Assembly: GCF_051014685.1 (NCBI RefSeq) | Contig: NW_027478388.1 | Location: forward strand, 2,715,180 to 2,779,179 | Direction: 5' to 3' | Length of the DNA stretch: 64,000 bases | Source: Ptiloglossa arizonensis | Taxonomy: Eukaryota > Arthropoda > Insecta > Hymenoptera > Colletidae | Part shown: piece by piece, positions 38,801 to 51,625 of the stretch | Position numbering within the stretch: the first letter of the stretch is position 1 | Layout: each line of letters opens with the position of its first letter | Notes under the pieces: generated by a model | Seen by the model: the letters and a program-made list of their open reading frames with translations, nothing else | Told to the model about the DNA's origin: nothing | Databases searched by the model: none | Made by a program: the position numbers and the translations under genes

Positions 38801-39880
38801 AGTATCAGAATTGCGAAAATTTTGATGGTTTCTCAACCATTCCTTAACATCAAACTCCCATATCTCGCGAACGGATTGACCAACACGAGAAATTCCTGTT
38901 GCATCTGAAAGCAGAAACTCTCCCGATTACCACGGTATGTGTATTTTTCCCCTAGGCCATAGTAGTTATTGGTTTCGAATATCCGACGTGCGAAAATTTT
39001 GATGGTTTCTCAACCATTCCTTAACTTCAAACTCCCATATCTCGCGAACGGATTGACCAACTCGAGAAATTCCTGTTGCATCTGACAGCATAAACTCGCC
39101 CGATTACAACGGTATGTGTATTTTTGCCCTAGGCCATAGTAGTTATTGGTTTCGAGTATCAGACTCGCGAAATTTTGATGGTTTCTCAACCATTCCTTAA
39201 CTTCAAACTCCCATATCTCGCGAAAGGATTGACGAACTCGAGAAATTCCTGTTGCATCTGAAAGCAGAAACTCTCCCGATTACAACAGTATGTGTATTTT
39301 TCCCCTTGGCCATTATAGTTATTGGTTTCGAGTACCAGACTTGCGAAATTTTGATGGTTTCTCAACCATTCCTTGACTTCAAACTCCCATATCTCGCGAA
39401 AGGATTGACGAACTCGAGAAATTCCTGTTGCATCTGACAGCAGAAACTCGCCCGGTTACCACGGTATGTGTATTTTTGTCCTAGACCTTAGTAGTTATTG
39501 GTTTCGAGTATCAGACTTGCGAAAATTTTGATGGTTTCTCAACCATTCCTTAACTTCAAATTCCCATATCTGGCGAAAGGATTGACGAACTCGAGAAATT
39601 TCTGTTGCATCTGACAGCAGAAACTCGCCCGATTACCACGGTATGTGTATTTTTGTCCTAGACCATAGTAGGTATTGGTTTCGAGTATCAGACTTGCGAA
39701 TATTTTGATGGTTTCTCAACCATTCCTTAACTTCAAATTCCCATATCTGGCGAACGGATTGACCAACTCGCGAAATTCCTGTTGCATCTGAAAGCAGAAA
39801 CTCTCCCGATTACCACAGTATGTGTATTTTTCCCCTTGGCCATTATAGTTATTGGTTCCGAGTACCAGACTTGCGAAAAT
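35818..39880. repeat. 23-mer block E, copy 2 (about 4062 bp)
   Basis: A copy of 31756-35817. At the junction the usual GCGAAAATTTTGATG reads GCGAAAATTTGATG (35811-35823), one T short. The matching place at the far end (39874-39886) has the full run. Divergence resumes at about 39908, with CTTAACTTC for CTTAACATC. Confidence 0.88.
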
Positions 39881-41082
39881 TTTGATGGTTTCTCAACCAT
39901 TCCTTAACTTCAAACTCCCATATCTCGCGAACGGATTGACCAACTCGAGAAATTCCTGTTGCATCTGACAGCATAAACTCGCCCGATTACCACGGTATGT
40001 GTATTTTTGTCCTTGGCCATAGTAGTTATTGGTTTCGAGTATCAGACTTGCGAAAATTTTGATGGTTTCTCAACCATTCCTTAACTTCAAACTCCCATAT
40101 CTCGCGAACAGATTGACCAACTCGAGAAATTCCTGTTGCATCTGACAGCATAAACCCGCCCGATTACAACGGTATGTGTATTTTTGCCCTAGGCCGTAGT
40201 AGTTATTGGTTTCGAGTATCAGACTTGCGAAAATTTTGATGGTTTCCCAACCATTCCTTGACTTCAAACTCCCATATCTCGCGAAAGGATTGACGAACTC
40301 GAGAAATTCCTGTTGCATCTGAAAGCAGAATCTCTCCCGATTACAACAGTATGTGTATTTTTCCCCTTGGCCATTATAGTTATTGGTTTCGAGTACCAGA
40401 CTTGCGAAAATTTTGATGGTTTCTCAACCATTCCTTAACTTCAAACTCCCATATCTTGCGAACGGATTGACCAACTCGAGAAATTCCTGTTGCATCTGAC
40501 AGCATAAACTCGCCCGATTACAACGGTATGCGTATATTTGCCCTAGGCCATAGTAGTTATTGGTTTCGAGTATCAGACTTGCGAAATTTTGATGGTTTCT
40601 CAACCATTCCTTAACTTCAAATTCCCATATCTGGCGAACGGATTGACCAACTCGAGAAATTCCTGATGCATCTGAAAGCAGAAACTCTCCCGATTACAAC
40701 AGTATGTGTATTTTACCCCTAGGCCATAGTAGTTATTGGTTTCGAGTATCAGACTTGCGAAATTTTGATGGTTTCTCAACCATTCCTTGACTTCAAACTC
40801 CCATATCTCGCGAAAGGATTGACGAACTCGAGAAATTCCTGTTGCATCTGACAGCAGAAACTCGCCCGGTTACCACGGTATGTGTATTTTTGTCCTAGAC
40901 CATAGTAGGTATTGGTTTCGAGTATCAGACTTGCGAATATTTTGATGGTTTCTCAACCATTCCTTAACTTCAAATTCCCATATCTGGCGAACGGATTGAC
41001 CAACTCGCGAAATTCCTGTTGCATCTGAAAGCAGAAACTCTCCCGATTACCACAGTATGTGTATTTTTCCCCTTGGCCATTA
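39881..41082. repeat. Partial third copy and spacer after block E
   Basis: About 39990-40440 repeats about 37693-38143 at offset 2297 (13 monomers). Shared markers are GTCCTTGGCCATAG, GCGAACAGATTGACC, AAACCCGCCCG and CTAGGCCGTAG. Then come a few units with TATCTTGCGAACGG and the tracer monomer CTAGACCATAGTAGG (about 40890). Confidence 0.75.
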
Positions 41083-44000
41083 TAGTTATTGGTTTCGAGT
41101 ATCAGACTTGCGAAAATTTTGATGGTTTCTCAACCATTCCTTAACTTCAAATTCCCATATCTGGCGAAAGGATTGACGAACTCGAGAAATTTCTGTTGCA
41201 TCTGACAGCAGAAACTCGCCCGATTACCACGGTATGTGTATTTTTGTCCTAGACCATAGTAGGTATTGGTTTCGAGTATCAGACTTGCGAATATTTTGAT
41301 GGTTTCTCAACCATTCCTTAACTTCAAATTCCCATATCTGGCGAACGGATGGACCAACTCGCGAAATTCCTGTTGCATCTGAAAGCAGAAACTCTCCCGA
41401 TTACCACAGTATGTGTATTTTTCCCCTTGGCCATTATAGTTATTGGTTCCGAGTACCAGACTTGCGAAAATTTTGATGGTTTCTCAACCATTCCTTAACT
41501 TCAAACTCCCATATCTCGCGAACGGATTGACCAACTCGAGAAATTCCTGTTGCATCTGACAGCATAAACTCGCCCGATTACAACGGTATGTGTATTTTTG
41601 CCCTAGGCCATAGTAGTTATTGGTTTCGAGTATCAGACTTGCGCAATTTGGATGGTTTCTCAACCATTCCTTGACTTCAATCTCCCATATCTCGCGAAAG
41701 GATTGACGAACTCGAGAAATTCCTGTTGCATCTGAAAGCAGAAACTCGCCCGATTACAACGGTATGTGTATATTTGCCCTAGGCCATAGTAGTTATTGGT
41801 TTCGAGTATCAGACTTGCGAAATTTTGATGGTTTCTCAACCATTCCTTAACTTCAAATTCCCATATCTGGCGAACGGATTGACGAACTCGAGAGATTCCT
41901 GTTGCATCTGAAAGCAGAAACTCTCCCGATTACCACGGTATGAGTATTTTTCCCCTAGGCCATTATAGTTATTGGTTCCGAGTACCAGACTTGCGAAAAT
42001 TTTGATGGTTTCTCAACCATTCCTTAACTTCAAACTCCCATATCTTGCGAACGGATTGACCAACTCGAGAAATTCCTGTTGCATCTGACAGCATAAACTC
42101 GCCCGATTACAACGCTATGTGTATTTTTGCCCTAGGCCATAGTAGTTATTGGTTTCGAGTATCAGACTCGCGAAATTTTGATGGTTTCTCAACCATTCCT
42201 TGACTTCAAACTCCCATATCTCGCGAAAGGATTGACGAACTCGAGAAATTCCTGTTGCATCTGAAAGCAGAAACTCGCCCGATTACCACGGTATGTGTAT
42301 TTTTGTCCTAGACCATAGTAGGTATTGGTTTCGAGTATCAGACTTGCGAATATTTTGATGGTTTCTCAACCATTCCTTAACTTCAAATTCCCATATCTGG
42401 CGAACGGATTGACGAACTCGAGAGATTCCTGTTGCATCTGAAACAGAAACTCTCCCGATTACCACGGTATGAGTATTTTTCCCCTAGGCCATTATAGTTA
42501 TTGGTTCCGAGTACCAGACTTGCGAAAATTTTGATGGTTTCCCAACCATTCCTTAACTTCAAACTCCCATATCTCGCGAAAGGATTGACGAGCTCGAGAA
42601 ATTCCTGTTGCATCTCAAAGTAGAAATTCGCCCGATTACCACGGTATGTGTACTTTTCCCCTAGGCCATTCCAGTTACTGGTTTCGACTATCAGACATGC
42701 GAAAATTTTTATGGTTGCTTAACCATTCCTTAACTTCAAACTCCCATATCTCGCGATCGGATTGTCGAACTTGAGAAATTCCTGTTGCATCTGAAAGCAG
42801 ATACTCGCCCGATTACCACGGTATGTTTATTTTTGCCCTAGGCCATAGTAGTTATTGGTGTCGAGTATCAGACGTGCGAAAATTTTGACTGTTGCTCAAC
42901 CATTCCTTAACTTCAAACTCCCATATCTCGCGAACGGATTGTCGAACTCGAGAAATACCTGTTGCACCTGACAGCAGAAACTCGCCCGATTACCACGGTA
43001 TGTGTATTTTTGCCCTAGGCCATAGTAGTTATTGGTTTCGAGTATCAGACGTGCGTAAATTTTGATGGTTGCTCAACCATTCCTTAACTTCAAACTCCCA
43101 TATATCGCGAACGGATTGACGAACTCGAGAAATTCCTGTTGCATCTGAAAGCAGATTCTCTCCCGATTACAACGGTGTGTGTATTTTTCCCCTAGGCCAT
43201 TCTAGTTATTAGTTTCGAGTACCAGACTTGCGAAAATTTTGATGGTTTCTCAATCATTCCTTAACTTCAAACTCCCATATCTCGCGAACGGATTGACGAA
43301 CTCGAGAAAATGCTGTTGCATCTGAAAACAGAAACTTGCCCGATTACCGTGGTATGTGTACTTCTCCCCTAGGCCACTCCAGTTACTGGTTTCGAGTATC
43401 AGACATGCGAAAATTTTGATGGTTGCTCAACCATTCCTTAAATTGAAACTCCCATATATCGCGAACGGATTGACGAACTCGAGAAATTCCTGTTGCATCT
43501 GACAGCAGAAACTCGCCCGATTACAACGGTATGTGTATTTTTGCCCTAGGCCATAGTAGTTATTGGTTTCGAGTACCAGTCTTGCGAAAATTTTGATGGT
43601 TTATCAACCATTCCTTAGCTTCATACTCCCATATCTCGCGAACGGATTGACGAACTAGAGAAATTGCTGTTGCATCTGAAAGCAGAAACTCGCCCGATTA
43701 CCACGGTATGTGAACTTTTCCCCTAGGCCATTATAGTTATTGGTTTCGAGTATCAGACTTGCGAAAATTTTGATGGTTACTCAACCATTCCTTAACTTCA
43801 AACTCCCATATCTCGCGAACGGATTGACGAACTCGAGAAATTCCCATTGCATCTGGCAGCAGAAACTCGCCCGATTACAACGGTATGTGTATTTCTCCCC
43901 TAGGCCATTATAGTTGTTGGTTTCGAGTATCAGACTTGCGAAAATTTTTATGGTTTCTCAACCATTCCTTAGCTTCAAAATCCTATATCTGGCGAACGGA

Positions 44001-44618
44001 TTGATGAACTCGAGAAATTCCTGTTGTACCTGAAAGCAGAAACTCGCCCGATTACCACGGTATGTGTACTTTTCTCCTAGGCCATTCCAGTTATTTGTTT
44101 CGAGTATCAGACTTGCGAAAATTTTGATGGTTTTTCAACCATTCCTTAACTTCAAATTCCCATATCTCGCGAACGGATTGACGAACTCGAGAAGTTCCTA
44201 TTGCATCTGAGAGCAGATACTCGCCCGATTACCACGGTATGTGTACTTTTCCCCTAGGCCATTATAGTTATTAGTTTCGTGTACCGGAGTTTCGAAAATT
44301 TTGATGGTCTCTCGAACATTCCTTAACTTCAAACTCCCGTATCTCGCGAACGGATTGTCGATCTCCAGAAATTCCTGTTGCATCTGACAGCAGAAACTCG
44401 CCCGATTACAACGGTATGTTTAGTTTTGCCCTAGGCCATAGTAGTTATTGGTTTCGAGTACCAGTCTTGCGAAAATTTTGATGGTTTGTCAACCATTCCT
44501 TAGCTTCAAACTCCCATATCTCGCGAACGGATTGACGAACTCGAGAAATTCCTGTTGCATCTGACAGCAGAAACTCGCCCGGTTACCACGGTATGTGTAT
44601 TTTTGTCCTAGACCTTAG
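41083..44618. repeat. 20-mer block F, copy 1 (3536 bp)
   Basis: It matches 44619-48155. The offset is 3536 before and 3537 after a one-base deletion at about 42441 (CTGAAACAG here, CTGAAAGCAG later). Markers are GACTTGCGCAATTTGGATGG (41641, 45177 and 48714), GCGATCGGATTGTCG, GTGTACCGGAGTTTCG and CTCTCGAACATTCC. The first tracer unit here keeps TTCCCATATC where later copies read TTCCAATATC. Confidence 0.88.
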
Positions 44619-47600
44619 TAGTTATTGGTTTCGAGTATCAGACTTGCGAAAATTTTGATGGTTTCTCAACCATTCCTTAACTTCAAATTCCCATATCTGG
44701 CGAAAGGATTGACGAACTCGAGAAATTTCTGTTGCATCTGACAGCAGAAACTCGCCCGATTACCACGGTATGTGTATTTTTGTCCTAGACCATAGTAGGT
44801 ATTGGTTTCGAGTATCAGACTTGCGAATATTTTGATGGTTTCTCAACCATTCCTTAACTTCAAATTCCAATATCTGGCGAACGGATTGACCAACTCGCGA
44901 AATTCCTGTTGCATCTGAAAGCAGAAACTCTCCCGATTACCACAGTATGTGTATTTTTCCCCTTGGCCATTATAGTTATTGGTTCCGAGTACCAGACTTG
45001 CGAAAATTTTGATGGTTTCTCAACCATTCCTTAACTTCAAACTCCCATATCTCGCGAACGGATTGACCAACTCGAGAAATTCCTGTTGCATCTGACAGCA
45101 TAAACTCGCCCGATTACAACGGTATGTGTATTTTTGCCCTAGGCCATAGTAGTTATTGGTTTCGAGTATCAGACTTGCGCAATTTGGATGGTTTCTCAAC
45201 CATTCCTTGACTTCAATCTCCCATATCTCGCGAAAGGATTGACGAACTCGAGAAATTCCTGTTGCATCTGAAAGCAGAAACTCGCCCGATTACAACGGTA
45301 TGTGTATATTTGCCCTAGGCCATAGTAGTTATTGGTTTCGAGTATCAGACTTGCGAAATTTTGATGGTTTCTCAACCATTCCTTAACTTCAAATTCCCAT
45401 ATCTGGCGAACGGATTGACGAACTCGAGAGATTCCTGTTGCATCTGAAAGCAGAAACTCTCCCGATTACCACGGTATGAGTATTTTTCCCCTAGGCCATT
45501 ATAGTTATTGGTTCCGAGTACCAGACTTGCGAAAATTTTGATGGTTTCTCAACCATTCCTTAACTTCAAACTCCCATATCTTGCGAACGGATTGACCAAC
45601 TCGAGAAATTCCTGTTGCATCTGACAGCATAAACTCGCCCGATTACAACGGTATGTGTATTTTTGCCCTAGGCCATAGTAGTTATTGGTTTCGAGTATCA
45701 GACTCGCGAAATTTTGATGGTTTCTCAACCATTCCTTGACTTCAAACTCCCATATCTCGCGAAAGGATTGACGAACTCGAGAAATTCCTGTTGCATCTGA
45801 AAGCAGAAACTCGCCCGATTACCACGGTATGTGTATTTTTGTCCTAGACCATAGTAGGTATTGGTTTCGAGTATCAGACTTGCGAATATTTTGATGGTTT
45901 CTCAACCATTCCTTAACTTCAAATTCCCATATCTGGCGAACGGATTGACGAACTCGAGAGATTCCTGTTGCATCTGAAAGCAGAAACTCTCCCGATTACC
46001 ACGGTATGAGTATTTTTCCCCTAGGCCATTATAGTTATTGGTTCCGAGTACCAGACTTGCGAAAATTTTGATGGTTTCCCAACCATTCCTTAACTTCAAA
46101 CTCCCATATCTCGCGAAAGGATTGACGAGCTCGAGAAATTCCTGTTGCATCTCAAAGTAGAAATTCGCCCGATTACCACGGTATGTGTACTTTTCCCCTA
46201 GGCCATTCCAGTTACTGGTTTCGACTATCAGACATGCGAAAATTTTTATGGTTGCTTAACCATTCCTTAACTTCAAACTCCCATATCTCGCGATCGGATT
46301 GTCGAACTTGAGAAATTCCTGTTGCATCTGAAAGCAGATACTCGCCCGATTACCACGGTATGTTTATTTTTGCCCTAGGCCATAGTAGTTATTGGTGTCG
46401 AGTATCAGACGTGCGAAAATTTTGACTGTTGCTCAACCATTCCTTAACTTCAAACTCCCATATCTCGCGAACGGATTGTCGAACTCGAGAAATACCTGTT
46501 GCACCTGACAGCAGAAACTCGCCCGATTACCACGGTATGTGTATTTTTGCCCTAGGCCATAGTAGTTATTGGTTTCGAGTATCAGACGTGCGTAAATTTT
46601 GATGGTTGCTCAACCATTCCTTAACTTCAAACTCCCATATATCGCGAACGGATTGACGAACTCGAGAAATTCCTGTTGCATCTGAAAGCAGATTCTCTCC
46701 CGATTACAACGGTGTGTGTATTTTTCCCCTAGGCCATTATAGTTATTAGTTTCGAGTACCAGACTTGCGAAAATTTTGATGGTTTCTCAATCATTCCTTA
46801 ACTTCAAACTCCCATATCTCGCGAACGGATTGACGAACTCGAGAAAATGCTGTTGCATCTGAAAACAGAAACTTGCCCGATTACCGTGGTATGTGTACTT
46901 CTCCCCTAGGCCACTCCAGTTACTGGTTTCGAGTATCAGACATGCGAAAATTTTGATGGTTGCTCAACCATTCCTTAAATTGAAACTCCCATATATCGCG
47001 AACGGATTGACGAACTCGAGAAATTCCTGTTGCATCTGACAGCAGAAACTCGCCCGATTACAACGGTATGTGTATTTTTGCCCTAGGCCATAGTAGTTAT
47101 TGGTTTCGAGTACCAGTCTTGCGAAAATTTTGATGGTTTATCAACCATTCCTTAGCTTCATACTCCCATATCTCGCGAACGGATTGACGAACTAGAGAAA
47201 TTGCTGTTGCATCTGAAAGCAGAAACTCGCCCGATTACCACGGTATGTGAACTTTTCCCCTAGGCCATTATAGTTATTGGTTTCGAGTATCAGACTTGCG
47301 AAAATTTTGATGGTTACTCAACCATTCCTTAACTTCAAACTCCCATATCTCGCGAACGGATTGACGAACTCGAGAAATTCCCATTGCATCTGGCAGCAGA
47401 AACTCGCCCGATTACAACGGTATGTGTATTTTTCCCCTAGGCCATTATAGTTGTTGGTTTCGAGTATCAGACTTGCGAAAATTTTTATGGTTTCTCAACC
47501 ATTCCTTAGCTTCAAAATCCTATATCTGGCGAACGGATTGATGAACTCGAGAAATTCCTGTTGTACCTGAAAGCAGAAACTCGCCCGATTACCACGGTAT

Positions 47601-48155
47601 GTGTACTTTTCTCCTAGGCCATTCCAGTTATTTGTTTCGAGTATCAGACTTGCGAAAATTTTGATGGTTTTTCAACCATTCCTTAACTTCAAATTCCCAT
47701 ATCTCGCGAACGGATTGACGAACTCGAGAAGTTCCTATTGCATCTGAGAGCAGATACTCGCCCGATTACCACGGTATGTGTACTTTTCCCCTAGGCCATT
47801 ATAGTTATTAGTTTCGTGTACCGGAGTTTCGAAAATTTTGATGGTCTCTCGAACATTCCTTAACTTCAAACTCCCGTATCTCGCGAACGGATTGTCGATC
47901 TCCAGAAATTCCTGTTGCATCTGACAGCAGAAACTCGCCCGATTACAACGGTATGTTTAGTTTTGCCCTAGGCCATAGTAGTTATTGGTTTCGAGTACCA
48001 GTCTTGCGAAAATTTTGATGGTTTGTCAACCATTCCTTAGCTTCAAACTCCCATATCTCGCGAACGGATTGACGAACTCGAGAAATTCCTGTTGCATCTG
48101 ACAGCAGAAACTCGCCCGGTTACCACGGTATGTGTATTTTTGTCCTAGACCTTAG
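44619..48155. repeat. 20-mer block F, copy 2 (3537 bp)
   Basis: The best complete representative of the 20-mer. It differs from copy 1 at only a few bases, for example CCATTATAG for CCATTCTAG near 46740, TATTTTTCCCC for TATTTCTCCCC near 47430, and ACGGTATG for ACGCTATG near 45650. It shares TTCCAATATCTGG with copy 3, so copies 2 and 3 are the closest pair. Confidence 0.88.
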
Positions 48156-49830
48156 TAGTTATTGGTTTCGAGTATCAGACTTGCGAAAATTTTGATGGTT
48201 TCTCAACCATTCCTTAACTTCAAATTCCCATATCTGGCGAAAGGATTGACGAACTCGAGAAATTTCTGTTGCATCTGACAGCAGAAACTCGCCCGATTAC
48301 CACGGTATGTGTATTTTTGTCCTAGACCATAGTAGGTATTGGTTTCGAGTATCAGACTTGCGAATATTTTGATGGTTTCTCAACCATTCCTTAACTTCAA
48401 ATTCCAATATCTGGCGAACGGATTGACCAACTCGCGAAATTCCTGTTGCATCTGAAAGCAGAAACTCTCCCGATTACCACAGTATGTGTATTTTTCCCCT
48501 TGGCCATTATAGTTATTGGTTCCGAGTACCAGACTTGCGAAAATTTTGATGGTTTCTCAACCATTCCTTAACTTCAAACTCCCATATCTCGCGAACGGAT
48601 TGACCAACTCGAGAAATTCCTGTTGCATCTGACAGCATAAACTCGCCCGATTACAACGGTATGTGTATTTTTGCCCTAGGCCATAGTAGTTATTGGTTTC
48701 GAGTATCAGACTTGCGCAATTTGGATGGTTTCTCAACCATTCCTTGACTTCAATCTCCCATATCTCGCGAAAGGATTGACGAACTCGAGAAATTCCTGTT
48801 GCATCTGAAAGCAGAAACTCGCCCGATTACAACGGTATGTGTATATTTGCCCTAGGCCATAGTAGTTATTGGTTTCGAGTATCAGACTTGCGAAATTTTG
48901 ATGGTTTCTCAACCATTCCTTAACTTCAAATTCCCATATCTGGCGAACGGATTGACGAACTCGAGAGATTCCTGTTGCATCTGAAAGCAGAAACTCTCCC
49001 GATTACCACGGTATGAGTATTTTTCCCCTAGGCCATTATAGTTATTGGTTCCGAGTACCAGACTTGCGAAAATTTTGATGGTTTCTCAACCATTCCTTAA
49101 CTTCAAACTCCCATATCTTGCGAACGGATTGACCAACTCGAGAAATTCCTGTTGCATCTGACAGCATAAACTCGCCCGATTACAACGGTATGTGTATTTT
49201 TGCCCTAGGCCATAGTAGTTATTGGTTTCGAGTATCAGACTCGCGAAATTTTGATGGTTTCTCAACCATTCCTTGACTTCAAACTCCCATATCTCGCGAA
49301 AGGATTGACGAACTCGAGAAATTCCTGTTGCATCTGAAAGCAGAAACTCGCCCGATTACCACGGTATGTGTATTTTTGTCCTAGACCATAGTAGGTATTG
49401 GTTTCGAGTATCAGACTTGCGAATATTTTGATGGTTTCTCAACCATTCCTTAACTTCAAATTCCCATATCTGGCGAACGGATTGACGAACTCGAGAGATT
49501 CCTGTTGCATCTGAAAGCAGAAACTCTCCCGATTACCACGGTATGAGTATTTTTCCCCTAGGCCATTATAGTTATTGGTTCCGAGTACCAGACTTGCGAA
49601 AATTTTGATGGTTTCCCAACCATTCCTTAACTTCAAACTCCCATATCTCGCGAAAGGATTGACGAGCTCGAGAAATTCCTGTTGCATCTCAAAGTAGAAA
49701 TTCGCCCGATTACCACGGTATGTGTACTTTTCCCCTAGGCCATTCCAGTTACTGGTTTCGACTATCAGACATGCGAAAATTTTTATGGTTGCTTAACCAT
49801 TCCTTAACTTCAAACTCCCATATCTCGCGA
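48156..49830. repeat. 20-mer block F, copy 3, truncated
   Basis: It follows copy 2 at offset 3537 until 49830. At 49831 the sequence leaves the 46294 position of copy 2 (GCGATCGG) and continues like 47712 (GAACTCGAGAAGTTCC). Eight monomers (about 1418 bp) are missing at an in-register junction inside 49816-49830. Confidence 0.88.
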
Positions 49831-50726
49831 ACGGATTGACGAACTCGAGAAGTTCCTATTGCATCTGAGAGCAGATACTCGCCCGATTACCACGGTATGT
49901 GTACTTTTCCCCTAGGCCATTATAGATATTAGTTTCGTGTACCGGAGTTGCGAAAATTTTGATGGTTTCTCAACCATTCCTTAATTCCAAACTCCCACAT
50001 CTCGCGAACGGCCTGCTGAACTCGAGAAATTCCTGTTGCATCTGAAAGCAGAAACTCGCCCCATTACCACGGTATGTGTACTTTTCTCCTAGGCCATTCC
50101 AGTTATTTGTTTCGAGTATCAGACTTGCGAAAATTTTGATGGTTTTTCAACCATTCCTTAACTTCAAACTCCCATATCTCGCGAACGGATTGACGAGCTC
50201 GAGAAATTCCTGTTGCATCTGAAAGCAGAAATTCGCCCGATTACCACGGTATGTGTACTTTTCCCCTAGGCCATTCCAGTTACTGGTTTCGACTATCAGA
50301 CATGCGAAAATTTTGATGGTTGCTCAACCATTCATTAACTTCAAACTCCCATATCTCGCGAACGGATTGACGAACTCGAGAAATTCCTGTTGCATCTGAA
50401 AGCAGAAATTCGCCCGATTACCACGGTATGTGTACTTTTCCCCTAGGCCATTCCAGTTACTGGTTTCGACTATCAGACATGCGAAAATTTTGATGTTTGC
50501 TCAACCATTCCTTAACTTCAAACTCCCATATCTCGCGATCGGATTGTCGAACTTGAGAAATTCCTGTTGCATCTGACAGCAGAAACTCGCCCGATTACCA
50601 CGGTGTGTGTATTTTTGCCCTAGGCCATAGTAGTTATTGGTTTCGAGTATCAGACTTGCGAAATTTTGATGGTTTCTCAACCATTCCTTAACTTCAAACT
50701 CCCATATCTCGCGAACGGATTGACGA
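49831..50726. repeat. Last family I stretch, with a duplicated single monomer
   Basis: About 130 bp resemble the end of the 20-mer (GTGTACCGGAGTTGCG). The unit with AAAGCAGAAATTCG, CCATTCCAGTTACTGG and GACTATCAGACATGCG then occurs twice in a row (about 50201 and 50378), one monomer apart. Family II begins right after. Confidence 0.75.
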
Positions 50727-51625
50727 ACTCGAGAAATTCCTGTTGCATCTGAAACCAGAAACTTGCCCGATTACAATGGTGTGTGTACTTTTCCCCTAGG
50801 CCGTTCCAGTTATTGGCTTCGAGTATCACACTTGCGAAAATTTTGATGGTTTCTCAACCATTCCATAACTTCAAAATCCCATTTGTCGCGAACCGATTCA
50901 CGAACTCGAGATATTCCTGTTGCATCTGAAAGTAGAAACTCGCCCCATTACAATGGTGTGTGTAATTTTCCCCTAGGCCATTCCAGTTATTGGTGTGTAG
51001 CATCAGAATTGCGAAAATTTTGATGGTTTCTCAACCATTCCTTAACTTCAAACACCCATATCTCGCGAACGGATTGACGAGCTCGGGAAATTCCTGTTGC
51101 ATCTGAAAGTAGAAACTCGTCCGATTACAAGGGTATGTTAATTTTTCCCCTCAGCCTTTGTAGTTATTGTTTTCGAGTATCAGACTTGCGACAATTTTGA
51201 TGGTTTCCCATCCGTTCCTTAATTTCAAACTCCCATATCTCGCGAACGGATTGACGAACTCGAGAAATTCCTGTGGCAACTGAAAGCAGAAACTCGTCCG
51301 ATTACAACGGTCTGTGCATTTTTCCCCTAGGCCATGGTGGTTATTGGTTTCGAGTATCAGACTTGCGAAAATTTTGATGCTTTCTCAAGCATTCCTTAAC
51401 TTCAAACTACCATATCTCGCGAACGGATTGACGAACTCGATTATTTCCTATTGCATCTGAAAGTAGAAAGTCGACCGATTACAATGGTGTGTGTACTTTT
51501 TCCCTAGGTCATTCCAGTTACTCGTTTCTATCATCAGAATTGCGAAAATTTTGATGGTTTCTCAACCATACCTTAACTTCAACTCCCATATCCTGCGAAC
51601 GGATTGATGAACTCGAGAAATTCCT
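50727..51625. repeat. Family II segment H, copy 1
   Basis: First units of family II: GAAACCAGAAACTTGCCCG, ACAATGGTGTGTGTAC, TTGTCGCGAACCGATTCACG, GGTGTGTAGCATCAG, AAGGGTATGTTAATTTTTCC and GTGGCAACTG. It matches 63102-64000 at offset 12375 with few substitutions. The order of five distinct variant units is kept, so this is one duplicated segment. Confidence 0.82.
51377..51392. other. Dyad with paired change: ATGCTT-TCTC-AAGCAT
   Basis: The usual arms ATGGTT and AACCAT are both altered at the paired position, so the stem stays perfect. Related units at about 53670, 56150, 58625 and 63753 descend from the same variant; the last has loop TCTA and the stem intact. Many family II units have only the second change (ATGGTT with AAGCAT), which leaves a mismatch. 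Confidence 0.65.
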
